Below, piece by piece: positions 8,512 through 16,803 of a DNA stretch of 64,000 nucleotides. The position numbers and the translations under genes were made by a program. The first letter of the stretch is position 1; every line of letters begins with the position of its first letter. Source of the stretch: Vannielia litorea (GTDB lineage: Bacteria; Pseudomonadota; Alphaproteobacteria; Rhodobacterales; Rhodobacteraceae); NCBI RefSeq assembly GCF_018424695.1, contig NZ_QTNQ01000016.1, positions 1-64,000 on the forward strand, written 5' to 3'. Under the pieces are notes generated by a model, which had not been told where the DNA came from, did not search any database, and saw only the letters and a list, made by a program, of their open reading frames with translations.

Positions 8512-9516
8512 ATGCGCCTGTTTTCGGCTTTCGGACTGCTGACGGCGGCGCTTGTTGCACTGGCCGCCCCTGGCGCGGCGCAGGAGGTGAAGACCTATGG
8601 CGCCTTTCGCCACGCGCCGGAGCTGCCGAATGTGCTGGTGCTCAATGGACGAATCGCGCGGGGTGCAACCTTCGATCTGCGCAAGGCGCTGCGCGAGCAT
8701 GGCGAGGTGGATACGCTCTTCTTGATCTCATCGGGGGGCGATGTGCACCAGGGGCTGGAGCTTTCGGCGATCATCTTCGACCGGGGGCTTTCCACGGTGA
8801 TTCCGCCCGAGGCCGATTGCGCCTCGGCCTGTTCCTTCCTGTTCGTGGCGGGCGAGGCGCGGCGGGCCTACGGGCGGCTGGGGGTGCACCAGTTTACCTC
8901 GGGCGGCGCGGTGACAGGGCCGGCGGCGGAGGCGGATGCGCAATCGGTGGCGGCGCAGATCTTCGACTACCTCAAGGAATACGACGTGCCGAGCCTGTTC
9001 ATGGTGCGGATGCTGGAAACCCCGAGTGACCGGATCTACTGGTTTCCGCCCGATGAGCTGCGCGACAGCGGGATCGAGACCTTCTCGACCTTCGGGCCGG
9101 AGCTTGAGGGCTATGCCGCGCTGCCTGAGCTGGCCACGCCCCCGCCGCCTGCGGCGGAGCCCGAGCCGCGCGTGCGCGAGCCCGAGCCGAAGGTGGCGGT
9201 GGAGCCTGACCCGGCCCCGAAGCCCCAGCCTGATCCGGCCCCGCGCGAGATCACGCGCAAGCCTGACCCGAGTTTCAACTGTGGCTACGCAGGAACGCCC
9301 ACGGAATTTGCGATTTGCGGAAGCGTCGAGCTGGCCGACATGGACCGGCAGATGGCCTCGATCTTCTATGCCCTGCGCGGGCGGTTGAGCGCGTCGCGCA
9401 AGCGCGAGCTGGACGCGGCGCAGAAGGCCTGGCTGGTGCAGCGCAACGGATGCGGCGCAAGCGTGCCCTGCCTGCGCGCGGCCTACGTTCAGCGGATCGA
9501 TGCGTTGCGGCGCTGA
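8512..9516 (+). CDS. Periplasmic ClpP-fold domain fused to LprI-like domain
   Basis: This 334-aa protein has a signal peptide (cleaved after GAAQ). Residues ~35-195 resemble the COG3904 ClpP/SppA-like fold: LISSGGDVHQGLELSAII, then DCASACSFLFVAGEARRAYG with a possible nucleophile Ser in the SACSF turn, and GVHQF. A Pro/Glu-rich linker (~205-255, repeated PEPxPK units) leads to a C-terminal LprI-N-like domain (about 258-334) with four Cys (CGYAG, AICGS, NGCGASVPC). LprI proteins can inhibit lysozyme. The combination suggests a periplasmic defence or envelope function, but neither activity is demonstrated. Confidence 0.8.
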   Translation: MRLFSAFGLLTAALVALAAPGAAQEVKTYGAFRHAPELPNVLVLNGRIARGATFDLRKALREHGEVDTLFLISSGGDVHQGLELSAIIFDRGLSTVIPPEADCASACSFLFVAGEARRAYGRLGVHQFTSGGAVTGPAAEADAQSVAAQIFDYLKEYDVPSLFMVRMLETPSDRIYWFPPDELRDSGIETFSTFGPELEGYAALPELATPPPPAAEPEPRVREPEPKVAVEPDPAPKPQPDPAPREITRKPDPSFNCGYAGTPTEFAICGSVELADMDRQMASIFYALRGRLSASRKRELDAAQKAWLVQRNGCGASVPCLRAAYVQRIDALRR

Positions 9517-9531
9517 ACGGGCATCCCCGGC

Positions 9532-10686
9532 TCAGGTGAGCAGGCTGAAAAGGTTGTTGCTGCTGACATTGCTGAGGATTGTGAGGGCGGCGCTGCTGCC
9601 CCCGCCGGTGCTGGCCTGACCGCTGATTTCTGTGCGCACGAGGTAGGTGCGGATCAGATCTTCGCGCTTGGCTGGATCGGTGAACTGCGACACCTCGCTG
9701 GAGCCGAAGAGCGATTGTGCGCGCTCCTTGTAAACGTCGAGCTGCCTGTCGATATCCAGCGCGGAAAAGGCAGTGGGCAGGCCGAAGGCGGCATCGAACA
9801 CGGCGCGCAGCGGCGAACTGCCCATGATCTTGAACCACATGGTATCGTTGGCATCGTCCGGGTCGGCGGCGAGGTCCGGCAGCTCGCGCTCGAGGTTGAG
9901 GGCGATGCGCAGCTCTTGTGCCTGCTCGCCCACCGCCTGCTCGAACTGGCGCGTTGTGTAACCCTGCTTGATCCGGTCGATGAAGCCGGTGAGCTGCTCG
10001 GCGGGCCGATCTTCGAAGAGGCCGACGACCTTTTGACGGAGCACCTCGACCTGCGTGGCGTGATTGAGCGCGTCATAGCCTTCGCCGATGTCGAAGGTAG
10101 CGCGCATGGCCTCGCGCATGCGCGGCTGACCCATGACCTGCGGCCAGAGATCTTCCACCTCGGCGCGGAGCGCGGCCTGCTCGGGGGCGACATCCTCCTG
10201 CCCGGTCAGGTCTGAAAGCTGCTTCAGCCGGTCAACAAGGGTCAGGGCCCGGTCACCGGCGGCCTCGCGCTCCCGTGCAGGCAGCGTATCGGTGCCCGCG
10301 CGGATCTGCGCTTCGATCGCGCCGAAAGCGTTGTTGGGGGTATCGTAGGTGCCGAAGCCGAAGGCCTCTGCAAGGTCGCGGTAGCGTGTGTCAGAAAGGC
10401 GGCTGGCCAGCGAGCCCTCCGCCGTGCCCTCTTCAAGCACCTTCTGGATGAAGTACTTGTTGCCTATGTCGTCGGCCAGCCCGAAGGCCCCCAAGGCAAT
10501 CCGCAGGAGGCGGAAATCACTCACCAGATCTTCGGGCGTCTTGACGCTGGCGATGCGCTCTTCGAATTCGGCCATGTCACGCTGGACGGTGGTCGAACTG
10601 GCGAGAGTCTGTTGTTGGCTCTCCTGCGTGCGCTGAAGAAACTGCCAGCCGAGCAGGCCGCCAAGGGGCACGATGGGAGTGAACAT
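9532..10686 (-). CDS. DUF1217 family protein, flagellar-cluster associated
   Basis: This 384-aa protein belongs to the DUF1217 family, found with alphaproteobacterial flagellar genes. Its visible repeats of the FGFGTYD / AFG(L/F)ADDIGNKYFIQKVLEEG type and predominantly helical composition match that family. It is the last gene of the minus-strand run flagellin-flaF-flbT-DUF1217 and overlaps the flbT stop by one base (TGATG), so translation is probably coupled. A structural or filament-associated role is inferred from context only. Confidence 0.85.
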   Translation of the reverse strand: MFTPIVPLGGLLGWQFLQRTQESQQQTLASSTTVQRDMAEFEERIASVKTPEDLVSDFRLLRIALGAFGLADDIGNKYFIQKVLEEGTAEGSLASRLSDTRYRDLAEAFGFGTYDTPNNAFGAIEAQIRAGTDTLPAREREAAGDRALTLVDRLKQLSDLTGQEDVAPEQAALRAEVEDLWPQVMGQPRMREAMRATFDIGEGYDALNHATQVEVLRQKVVGLFEDRPAEQLTGFIDRIKQGYTTRQFEQAVGEQAQELRIALNLERELPDLAADPDDANDTMWFKIMGSSPLRAVFDAAFGLPTAFSALDIDRQLDVYKERAQSLFGSSEVSQFTDPAKREDLIRTYLVRTEISGQASTGGGSSAALTILSNVSSNNLFSLLT

Positions 10687-11126
10687 CAGGATGGCTTCAC
10701 ATCGGGCGGCAGGGCCATGGCGCCCTGTGCCTGGGCCGCAATCAGCCGATCCTCGCGCGGGATGAGCGTGCGCAGGGCCTTCAGCGCCTGGTAATGCTGC
10801 CCGTCGCGCACCGCCGTGGTGGCGGCGTCGAGCTGTGTGCGGCTGTCATGATCGGTGAAGACCTGGCTCAACTGTTCGATCCCGCGCATCAGCTGAATGT
10901 CGGCGTCGGCCGGGGCGGTATCGCCAGAAAGGACGAGCTGGGCAATGTAGGCCACACGCTTCACCGGCGTCTTGGCCTCCTCCGGGTGGATGGCATCGCG
11001 CAGGCGCAGGATATTGGCGCCCGGGGTGACGATGGAGAGCCGCGAGCGGCGGTCGCCGTTCTCGATGACCGCGCCATTGATGAGCACCCGCTCCTTGGGG
11101 CTCAGCTTGAGGACGAGACCGCTCAT
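10686..11126 (-). CDS. flbT: Flagellar biosynthesis repressor FlbT
   Basis: FlbT is a post-transcriptional regulator that in Caulobacter binds the 5' region of flagellin mRNA and reduces its stability. The protein is 146 aa, normal for FlbT, starting MSGLVLKLSPKERVLINGAV with the conserved NGDRR and the segment LRLRDAIHPEEAKTPVKRVAYIAQL. The frame upstream of 11126 belongs to flaF in another frame, with a four-base overlap. Pairing with flaF and flagellin is the standard alphaproteobacterial arrangement. Confidence 0.93.
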   Translation of the reverse strand: MSGLVLKLSPKERVLINGAVIENGDRRSRLSIVTPGANILRLRDAIHPEEAKTPVKRVAYIAQLVLSGDTAPADADIQLMRGIEQLSQVFTDHDSRTQLDAATTAVRDGQHYQALKALRTLIPREDRLIAAQAQGAMALPPDVKPS

Positions 11127-11542
11127 TTTCCCGCTCCGGTCGCTGCGGTGGCCGGCGCCTTGCCTGTGGAGCGCGGGGCGGCGGCAGCCGGGCTGGCCCC
11201 GAGGCCGCGCATGACAGCCATGTTGATTTCGATCAGCGGCACCACATTGGCCTTGCGGCGCAGCACCTTGGAGGAATGCCCGGAGGTGAAGCGGGCGAGG
11301 TAGAAGATGCGGGCGCGCAGATCGGGGGAGAGGCCGTTTTCGGCGTCTGCCACATCGGCGGCGAGCGCCGTCCAGAGTTGCCGGTTCTCGTGAATCGCGG
11401 CGACGAGCGCGTTGAAATTTCGGGGGGATTTCAGGCGGGAAGTGACCCGGCTGAAGGCTGCATATTCGGTGCCGCGATGGGTGCGCAGCGGGGCCTGCTG
11501 GCCAGAGGAGTAGGCGCTTTGCGCCAGTTGCACGGAGTTCAA
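11123..11542 (-). CDS. flaF: Flagellar biosynthesis regulator FlaF
   Basis: FlaF acts with FlbT to control flagellin synthesis and is needed for flagellin secretion in Caulobacter. The 139-aa protein shows the family core (YSSGQQAPLRTHRGTEYAAF, FNALVAAIHENRQLWTALAADVAD, LRARIFYLARFTSGHSSKVL). An Ala/Pro-rich tail of about 25 residues beyond the usual end is a lineage extension. The gene follows flagellin, separated by a strong double hairpin. Confidence 0.92.
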   Translation of the reverse strand: MNSVQLAQSAYSSGQQAPLRTHRGTEYAAFSRVTSRLKSPRNFNALVAAIHENRQLWTALAADVADAENGLSPDLRARIFYLARFTSGHSSKVLRRKANVVPLIEINMAVMRGLGASPAAAAPRSTGKAPATAATGAGK

Positions 11543-11585
11543 GGCTCTGTCCTTCCACGCGAGGGAAATGAGGTGTGGAGAGCGT

Positions 11586-11635
11586 GGGCGGGGCGCCGAG
11601 GGCCGTTTTGGCCCTCACCATTCGGCGCCCCGCCC
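11586..11635 (-). terminator. Nested double hairpin downstream of flagellin
   Basis: A perfect 14-bp outer stem (GGGCGGGGCGCCGA, 11586-11599, pairs with 11622-11635) encloses a second hairpin (GGGCC-GTTTT-GGCCC). It begins 10 bases after the flagellin stop and lies before flaF. No T-run follows, so it may attenuate read-through or protect the abundant flagellin mRNA's 3' end rather than terminate fully. Confidence 0.7.
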
Positions 11636-11644
11636 GTCAGTGGA

Positions 11645-13237
11645 TTACCGGAACAGCGACAGGATCGACTGCGGCGCCTGGTTGGCGATGGAGAGCGACT
11701 GGACACCCAGCTGCTGCTGCACCTGCAGCGCCTGGAGCCGGGCCGAGGCGGCCTCCATGTCGGCGTCCACGAGGCTGCCGATACCGGCGGTGAGGCTGTC
11801 GGTGAGGTTCGAGATGAACTCGGACTGCGTCTCGATCCGGCCTTCGACCGAACCGAAGTTCGCCGCCGCCTCGATTGCGCCGTCGATGTAGGTCTCGATG
11901 TTGGCCAGAGCCGCCTCGACACCCTCATCGGTGGTCACGTCGATGTCGTCGACACCCGCCAGGCCACCGGTGGCTTCACCATCGGCCAGGCCGTTGACCT
12001 GGAGCGCCAGGGCGGAGCCGTCGTTGTCTACCTGGAGAACCCAGGAACCGGTGGTTTCATCCTGGTAGACGTTGGTGGAGATGTCGGCGAGGCCGGAGCC
12101 GTCGATCGCGATCTTCAGGCCCTTGGCCACGTCTTCGAAGGTTTCACCCTTGCCGGCGACATAGTCGTAGTTGGTGCCGCCGATCGAGACGCGGTAGCCG
12201 TCGCCCTCGCTGACGCCGGAGGTCGCCGAGAAGGTCACCTCGGAGGCGCGCGCCTGGAGGTTGGCCCCGGAGAAGCTGCTGGCGGCTGCGGTTGCGGCGG
12301 CCCCTTCCACATCGGCAGAGAACTGCGTGGTCGAAGAGGTGGTATCGCCGTTGATCTCGATGTCGTCGAAGGCGGAGGTCGAGGTGATGGTGATTACCGC
12401 ACCGGTCACGTCCGCCGAGATATCCTCGATGCCGGCCGCGTTGATCGCCGCGGTCAGACCCGCGGACACATCGTTCAACGTGGTCGAATCAGCGGTGTAG
12501 GAGACCGTGGTTCCGTTGATCTGCAGGTTGAAGACATCACCGATGGACTGAGCGGTGCTCATGGTGATTTCCATCTCGTTCCCGGTGTTCGAGAAGTCGC
12601 GGGTCGAGCTGTCATCGGCGTTCTGGCCGGCGCCAGCCTGCACGGTGACATTGCCGCCGGTGGCCGCCGCGTCAGCCGCCGTCAGGGCGGAGCCGCCGAC
12701 GAGCGAGGCACCGGTGCCCATGACGCCGGCATCATAGCTGAGATCCTGGCGGGCGACGGTGATGTCGGAAGCCTCGACCGTGCCGTCGTTGGCGCGGTCG
12801 AGCGAGGAGAGCACGTTGACGTCATCGGTGCCCTTGAGAAGGTTCAGACCGTTGAACTGGGCAGCGCCCACAACCGAGCTGATCTGGTCGCTGAGGGCGG
12901 TAATGTCGGCCTGCAGCTTCTCGCGGTCGACGTTTTCTTCCTGAGCGCCGACGATCTTCTCCTTCATCTGAACGAGCAGATCGGTGACGGTTTCGGCACC
13001 GTTGCGGGCGACGGCGACGGTGCTTTCGCCGAGAGACAGGCTCTCGGAGATGGCCTTGAAGCCGCGCACGTCGGATTCCATCACCTTCGAGATCGCCCAG
13101 ATGGCCGAGTTGTCGCGAGCGGAGCCCACGGACTTGCCGGTGGAGATCTCAGCCTGGGTTTGCTCGAGGTTCATGTTGATGCCGCGCAGAGTTTGCAGGG
13201 CAACCATCGAGCTGGTGTTGGTCAGAATACTGGACAT
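11645..13237 (-). CDS. fliC: Flagellin
   Basis: This 530-aa flagellin is the filament subunit. The N-terminal D0/D1 helices (MSSILTNTSSMVALQTLRGI, then SVGSARDNSAIWAI) and the C-terminal D0 helix (LQVQQQLGVQSLSIANQAPQ) are typical of alphaproteobacteria. The central variable region is long, with two related beta modules: one around residues 195-270 (INGTTVSYTADSTTLNDV, then VITITSTSAFDDIEI) and one around 300-390 (IGGTNYDYVAGKGETFEDV, then WVLQVDNDGSALALQ), resembling the flagellin-hook IN motif. The start at 13237 with a GGACC/AAAAGGA leader replaces a longer open frame that lacks flagellin similarity. Confidence 0.95.
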   Translation of the reverse strand: MSSILTNTSSMVALQTLRGINMNLEQTQAEISTGKSVGSARDNSAIWAISKVMESDVRGFKAISESLSLGESTVAVARNGAETVTDLLVQMKEKIVGAQEENVDREKLQADITALSDQISSVVGAAQFNGLNLLKGTDDVNVLSSLDRANDGTVEASDITVARQDLSYDAGVMGTGASLVGGSALTAADAAATGGNVTVQAGAGQNADDSSTRDFSNTGNEMEITMSTAQSIGDVFNLQINGTTVSYTADSTTLNDVSAGLTAAINAAGIEDISADVTGAVITITSTSAFDDIEINGDTTSSTTQFSADVEGAAATAAASSFSGANLQARASEVTFSATSGVSEGDGYRVSIGGTNYDYVAGKGETFEDVAKGLKIAIDGSGLADISTNVYQDETTGSWVLQVDNDGSALALQVNGLADGEATGGLAGVDDIDVTTDEGVEAALANIETYIDGAIEAAANFGSVEGRIETQSEFISNLTDSLTAGIGSLVDADMEAASARLQALQVQQQLGVQSLSIANQAPQSILSLFR

Positions 13238-13547
13238 GGTTCTTTTGGTCCTTTTCGGATGAGACGCTTTTGCGCCATTTCGGAATGTCGCCCGTTGGGA
13301 CGACAGGCTTCCGGTTTCTCCGTCATGCGGACCGATGTTTCGGGCCGCGCCACCCACGAAGGTGCGGATGCGAACCTGACCGAGCGAGTTTAAGGGAGTC
13401 CTAATTTGCTCCCGCCTCAGAACTACGCATTTTAGGCGAGTTTTTCGCGGCCAATCTGAATGTGTGGTGAACAAAGTGTTACCGCCACCGGCGCACGCGG
13501 CGCATCGGAAGCGTTTGAAACTATGGCAGAAAAGAGGCGCGAGAGAA
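13238..13547 (-). promoter_or_regulatory. Flagellin promoter/leader region
   Basis: This 310-bp stretch between the flagellin gene and the FlgN-like gene has no convincing coding frame. It contains a candidate CtrA site at 13390-13404 and an A-rich ribosome-binding region just before the ATG. I could not identify a clear sigma-28 or sigma-54 promoter. Confidence 0.5.
13390..13404 (-). promoter_or_regulatory. Candidate CtrA binding site with internal GANTC
   Basis: On the minus strand the sequence is TTAG-N7-TTAA, one mismatch from the CtrA consensus TTAA-N7-TTAA. A GAGTC (GANTC, the CcrM target) lies inside it at 13396-13400. It is about 155 bp before the flagellin start codon. Confidence 0.4.
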
Positions 13548-13901
13548 TCAGGCGCGGCGTTCGAAGCTGGTGCGCACGGGGCCCAGATCCTTGCGCTTGC
13601 CCTCGTCCGTGTAGGTGTCGAGGTGCTCCGCTGCCCGGCGGGTTTCGCTCAGCCTGCGGGCCACGGCGCGCAGACCGCGCTGGGCGGCATCAAGCAGCCG
13701 CTCGTTTCCGCGCGAGCTGGCAGACAGCGCCTCAAGCTGGGACCGCGTGAGCGTATCGGCCTGCGCCTCGATCTGCTTCAGCAGCTCGTGCTTTTCTTCG
13801 TAGAGCGCCTCGAGCCGGTTGAAATCGCCGGATTTCAATGCCGCGCGTTCATCCTGTATAAGGCTCTGCGCACGTTCATAAAGTTCGATGTTCTTATCCA
13901 T
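13548..13901 (-). CDS. FlgN-like flagellar export chaperone
   Basis: This 117-aa, highly charged, all-helical protein (MDKNIELYERAQSLIQDERAALKSGDF..., EEKHELLKQIEAQADTL) has the size and heptad pattern of FlgN-type chaperones, which hold hook-filament junction proteins for export. It overlaps the FlgJ-like gene by eight bases and sits upstream of flagellin. Similarity is by composition and position, so other flagellar chaperones such as FliJ-type proteins cannot be excluded. Confidence 0.65.
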   Translation of the reverse strand: MDKNIELYERAQSLIQDERAALKSGDFNRLEALYEEKHELLKQIEAQADTLTRSQLEALSASSRGNERLLDAAQRGLRAVARRLSETRRAAEHLDTYTDEGKRKDLGPVRTSFERRA

Positions 13902-14178
13902 GGTTTCGCGCCTTCAGACTTTCAAAGATGTGCTCCGCAAGCCCGATGCCGCCGCTCTGCGCCATCGCTTTCGCCTGCTCCTGCCTCAGAAACGAGGCAA
14001 ACCCCTCCTCGCCCGCGCCGCCGCCGAAACTTTCGCGCGTGTCGCCAAGCCCGGAATGACCCAGCATCTCGGCCAGGAAGCTCGCCTCAAGCTCGACGGA
14101 AAGGTTGCGCAGGTGTTGCTCGCGATCCGGCGCGAGTGGGGCGGACGTGGGGGACGAGATAAGGGGAATCGGCGGCAT
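13894..14178 (-). CDS. Rod-binding protein, FlgJ N-terminal-like
   Basis: This 94-aa protein matches the short rod-binding domain of FlgJ without the muramidase domain, as is usual in alphaproteobacteria. It has the pattern LEASFLAEMLGHSGLGD, then FASFLRQEQAKAMAQSGGIGLAEHIFESL. It should assist rod assembly in the periplasm. The Met at 14178 gives the family-like N-terminus; the open frame continues to 14256. It is divergent from fliK with 112 bp between them, a likely shared promoter region. Confidence 0.8.
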   Translation of the reverse strand: MPPIPLISSPTSAPLAPDREQHLRNLSVELEASFLAEMLGHSGLGDTRESFGGGAGEEGFASFLRQEQAKAMAQSGGIGLAEHIFESLKARNHG

Positions 14179-14290
14179 CTGCGGCCTCTCGAATTGCGAC
14201 GATTTTGAGGCATTAGGGCAGAAAGCGGTAAAGGATCGGTAACCAACTGCGGGCATTCTGCAGACAACTTGTCAGAAGGATCAGGTTGAG

Positions 14291-15904
14291 ATGCAGAACG
14301 CGATGATGTCGGAAACGGCTGTATTTGCGGTGTTCGCCGCCGGCGGGCCAGCCAGGGGCACAGAGAATCGCGGCGGTGGTGAGGCGGCCGCAAAGGGCGA
14401 GACCGCCGGGCCGGAGTGGGCCGCGGTCTTCGCCGCGCTGAACGCGGAGGCCACGCAGGCAGAAACCGCAGGCCTCGTGGGCGCAAAGGACGCGCCCGTT
14501 GCAGAGGATCCGGCGCAAACGCAGTCGGAAGAGACATCGGAACAGGGCCTCATGCCGCCGATCGTGCCCGAGGGCGCCCCGCGCGAAGAGGTTGGCCCCA
14601 TGGCAGAGGCCGGTGAGCGCCGTGAAGCGGACGCCTGGGCCATCCCAGAGGATGCCGCAGCCACGCCTGAAGCGGCCTCGGAAGCGGAAGTTCCGTCTGT
14701 GCCGCTCACGGAGCGCGTGCGCGCGACGCCTGAGTCTGTCCCGGCCAATGGTCTGAGCCCGGTGGTGCCGGACGCCGGGCCCGCGGCGGACGGACAGGAG
14801 GCGCAACAGACGCGGTCGGACGGTCAGGTGGCGCCGATGCTTCGCGAACCAATGGAGCGCGCTGCCGAGGTGTCCGCGCAGGAACCGGTGGTCGCCGGGC
14901 CGACCGAGGAGAGCACAGGCGTGCGCCCGGCCTCGGAGAAGTCCGCCCCGCCGGCTTCGGGGCCGCCCAAGAACGCGGGCGCTATTGATGTGACCGCTGT
15001 GCCACCTGGTCCCTCAGTTGCACCCAATGTTGAAGCCACCCCTGTCGCCCGGCCTGACCCAATTGCGCTCACGCCGCTGGGTGCCGAGGGCAGGCGGTTG
15101 ATTCCCTTTGCCGATGTGCCCCGCGCGCCGCGCCCGGAATTGAACGGCACTCTGCGGGAAAAACTGCAAACCCTGACGGGCCGCCCGGGCGTGGCCTCAC
15201 CCATGGTTGCAGCCGCTGAAACAAGCGCCGGGCCGACGGAGGCGGAGTCAAGCAGTGCCCCATTCCTGCGGACCCTGCCCGGCACAATGAGCGCCAGCCC
15301 CGCCTCCACGACTCCACCGCCTGCACCGGCTGTTGCGGCACCACCCGCCGGCGTAGCCGAGACGCTCTCGGCGCTTTCGCCCAATGCGACGGCAGCCGAG
15401 GTTTCGCCCCAGTTTTCGGAGCTGCGGAGCCTTGCGCCAACCGCTGGCCAGCACGGACTCGCGCCGTTGCCGCAGCCTCAAGGCAGCCCCGCGATGGCGC
15501 AACAGGTCGCCAGCCAGATCGCAGAAATTTCGCGCCCGTTGCCCGATGGCCCGATCGAACTGAGCCTGCAACCCGAGGAACTGGGGCGGCTGAGGCTTTC
15601 GTTCAGCGCCGGGGAGACAGGGCTGCAGGTGGTCGTTTCGGCTGAGCGACCGGAAACGCTGGAAATGATGCGCCGCCACATCGATGTGCTGGCACAGGAA
15701 ATGCGGCGCCTTGGCCACGAGGGCGCGCAATTCAGCTTCACTGGCGGGCAGAACGCGTTCCGGGATCAGGCAACCGGCGAGCAGGGCAACAGCCAGAGGG
15801 TGAGTTGGTCTGATGACGATGGGTCGGCGATGACGAACGCTGCCGACCCGGTCGGGCAGGCCCGCCTGACCGTCCGTTCCGTCGGCCTCGACCTTCGCCT
15901 TTGA
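14291..15904 (+). CDS. fliK: Flagellar hook-length control protein FliK
   Basis: FliK measures hook length and switches export specificity through FlhB. The 537-aa protein has a long disordered Ala/Pro/Glu-rich N-terminal part and a C-terminal Flg_hook domain at about residues 415-490 (PIELSLQPEELGRLRLSFS, then LEMMRRHIDVLAQEMRRLG and FTGGQ). It precedes flgD by 12 bases, an expected pair. Low sequence conservation outside the C-domain is normal for FliK. Confidence 0.9.
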   Translation: MQNAMMSETAVFAVFAAGGPARGTENRGGGEAAAKGETAGPEWAAVFAALNAEATQAETAGLVGAKDAPVAEDPAQTQSEETSEQGLMPPIVPEGAPREEVGPMAEAGERREADAWAIPEDAAATPEAASEAEVPSVPLTERVRATPESVPANGLSPVVPDAGPAADGQEAQQTRSDGQVAPMLREPMERAAEVSAQEPVVAGPTEESTGVRPASEKSAPPASGPPKNAGAIDVTAVPPGPSVAPNVEATPVARPDPIALTPLGAEGRRLIPFADVPRAPRPELNGTLREKLQTLTGRPGVASPMVAAAETSAGPTEAESSSAPFLRTLPGTMSASPASTTPPPAPAVAAPPAGVAETLSALSPNATAAEVSPQFSELRSLAPTAGQHGLAPLPQPQGSPAMAQQVASQIAEISRPLPDGPIELSLQPEELGRLRLSFSAGETGLQVVVSAERPETLEMMRRHIDVLAQEMRRLGHEGAQFSFTGGQNAFRDQATGEQGNSQRVSWSDDDGSAMTNAADPVGQARLTVRSVGLDLRL

Positions 15905-15916
15905 AAGGACCACGAG

Positions 15917-16642
15917 ATGGAAACCACTTCCGCCACCGCGACAACGCCGACCCTGGGCAGCAGCCAGTCAAGCCAGGGTTACATCAACTCTGATTTCGAG
16001 ACCTTCCTGAAGATGATGACGACGCAGCTTCAGAACCAGGATCCACTGAACCCGCTCGACAGTGCTGATTTCGCCGTGCAGTTGGCCACCTTTTCCAACG
16101 TCGAACAACAGGTGCGCACCAACGTGCTGCTCGAAGAGCTGAACGCCCAGATGGGCATGACGGGGATGTCGGAGCTGGCAAACTTCGTCGGCATGGAAAC
16201 GCGTGTTGCTGCGCCGGCCCGCTTCACCGGGCAGCCCATTGAAATGACCCTTGATCTTGCAAGCGGCGCGGATGCGGGCGTGCTGGTTGTCACCGACGAA
16301 TTCGGCATCGAACGCCAGCGCCTGATGATCGACTCCAGCGCCCCCTTCCACGTGTGGCAGGGGGTTGATGACGGCGGCAATGTCTTTGCCGATGGCACTT
16401 ACAGCTTCAGCGTTGAAAGCTACGAGGGCGACGAGCTGATCGACACGCGGCAGGCCGAAGTCTACGCCCGGGTGGAGGAAGCCCGTCTCGAGGATGGTGA
16501 AACGATGCTGCTGCTGAACAGCGGTGTCACGGTTCCGGCGTCTGCGGTGACGGCACTGCGGTTTCCCGTAGTCTATGAAGAGAGTGCAGGCGCAAGCGCC
16601 AGCATGAGCCGTCAGCAGCTCTCAAGCGCGACCATGCGATAA
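15917..16642 (+). CDS. flgD: Flagellar hook-capping protein FlgD
   Basis: FlgD caps the growing hook and guides FlgE assembly. The 241-aa protein has the FlgD N-terminal signature (FLKMMTTQLQNQDPLNPLDSADFAVQLATFSNVEQQVRTN) and a beta-rich C-terminal region with a Tudor-like/FlgD-Ig domain (about residues 85-185). GAGATG context with AAAGGA upstream supports the start. It forms a two-gene plus-strand unit with fliK. Confidence 0.93.
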   Translation: METTSATATTPTLGSSQSSQGYINSDFETFLKMMTTQLQNQDPLNPLDSADFAVQLATFSNVEQQVRTNVLLEELNAQMGMTGMSELANFVGMETRVAAPARFTGQPIEMTLDLASGADAGVLVVTDEFGIERQRLMIDSSAPFHVWQGVDDGGNVFADGTYSFSVESYEGDELIDTRQAEVYARVEEARLEDGETMLLLNSGVTVPASAVTALRFPVVYEESAGASASMSRQQLSSATMR

Positions 16643-16803
16643 CGCGGCAGGCGGTGGCGCCGGGGGCAGCTTGGCGCCTTGCCGCATCGGCATCGAGCGA
16701 AGCGAGGCATCGGAAAATTGCCGAGCGCAGCGATGCCACGAGGAGCCGCCGCGCGCAGCGCGGCCACCTTAAGCCGGTCGGGCGCAAGCCCGGCGACCGG
16801 CGG
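16643..16803. other. Intergenic region with a bulged hairpin between flgD and ubiB
   Basis: The 161 bp between convergent flgD and ubiB holds no gene. A bulged stem (16775-16801, CCGGTCG...CGACCGG around GCAA) lies next to the ubiB stop and may end that transcript. No T-run is visible. Confidence 0.4.

Noticed and set aside
11276..13393. 705-aa plus-strand open frame opposite flagellin
   Set aside because: Low-complexity Gly/Val/Asp content from the antisense of flagellin; flagellin is unambiguous.
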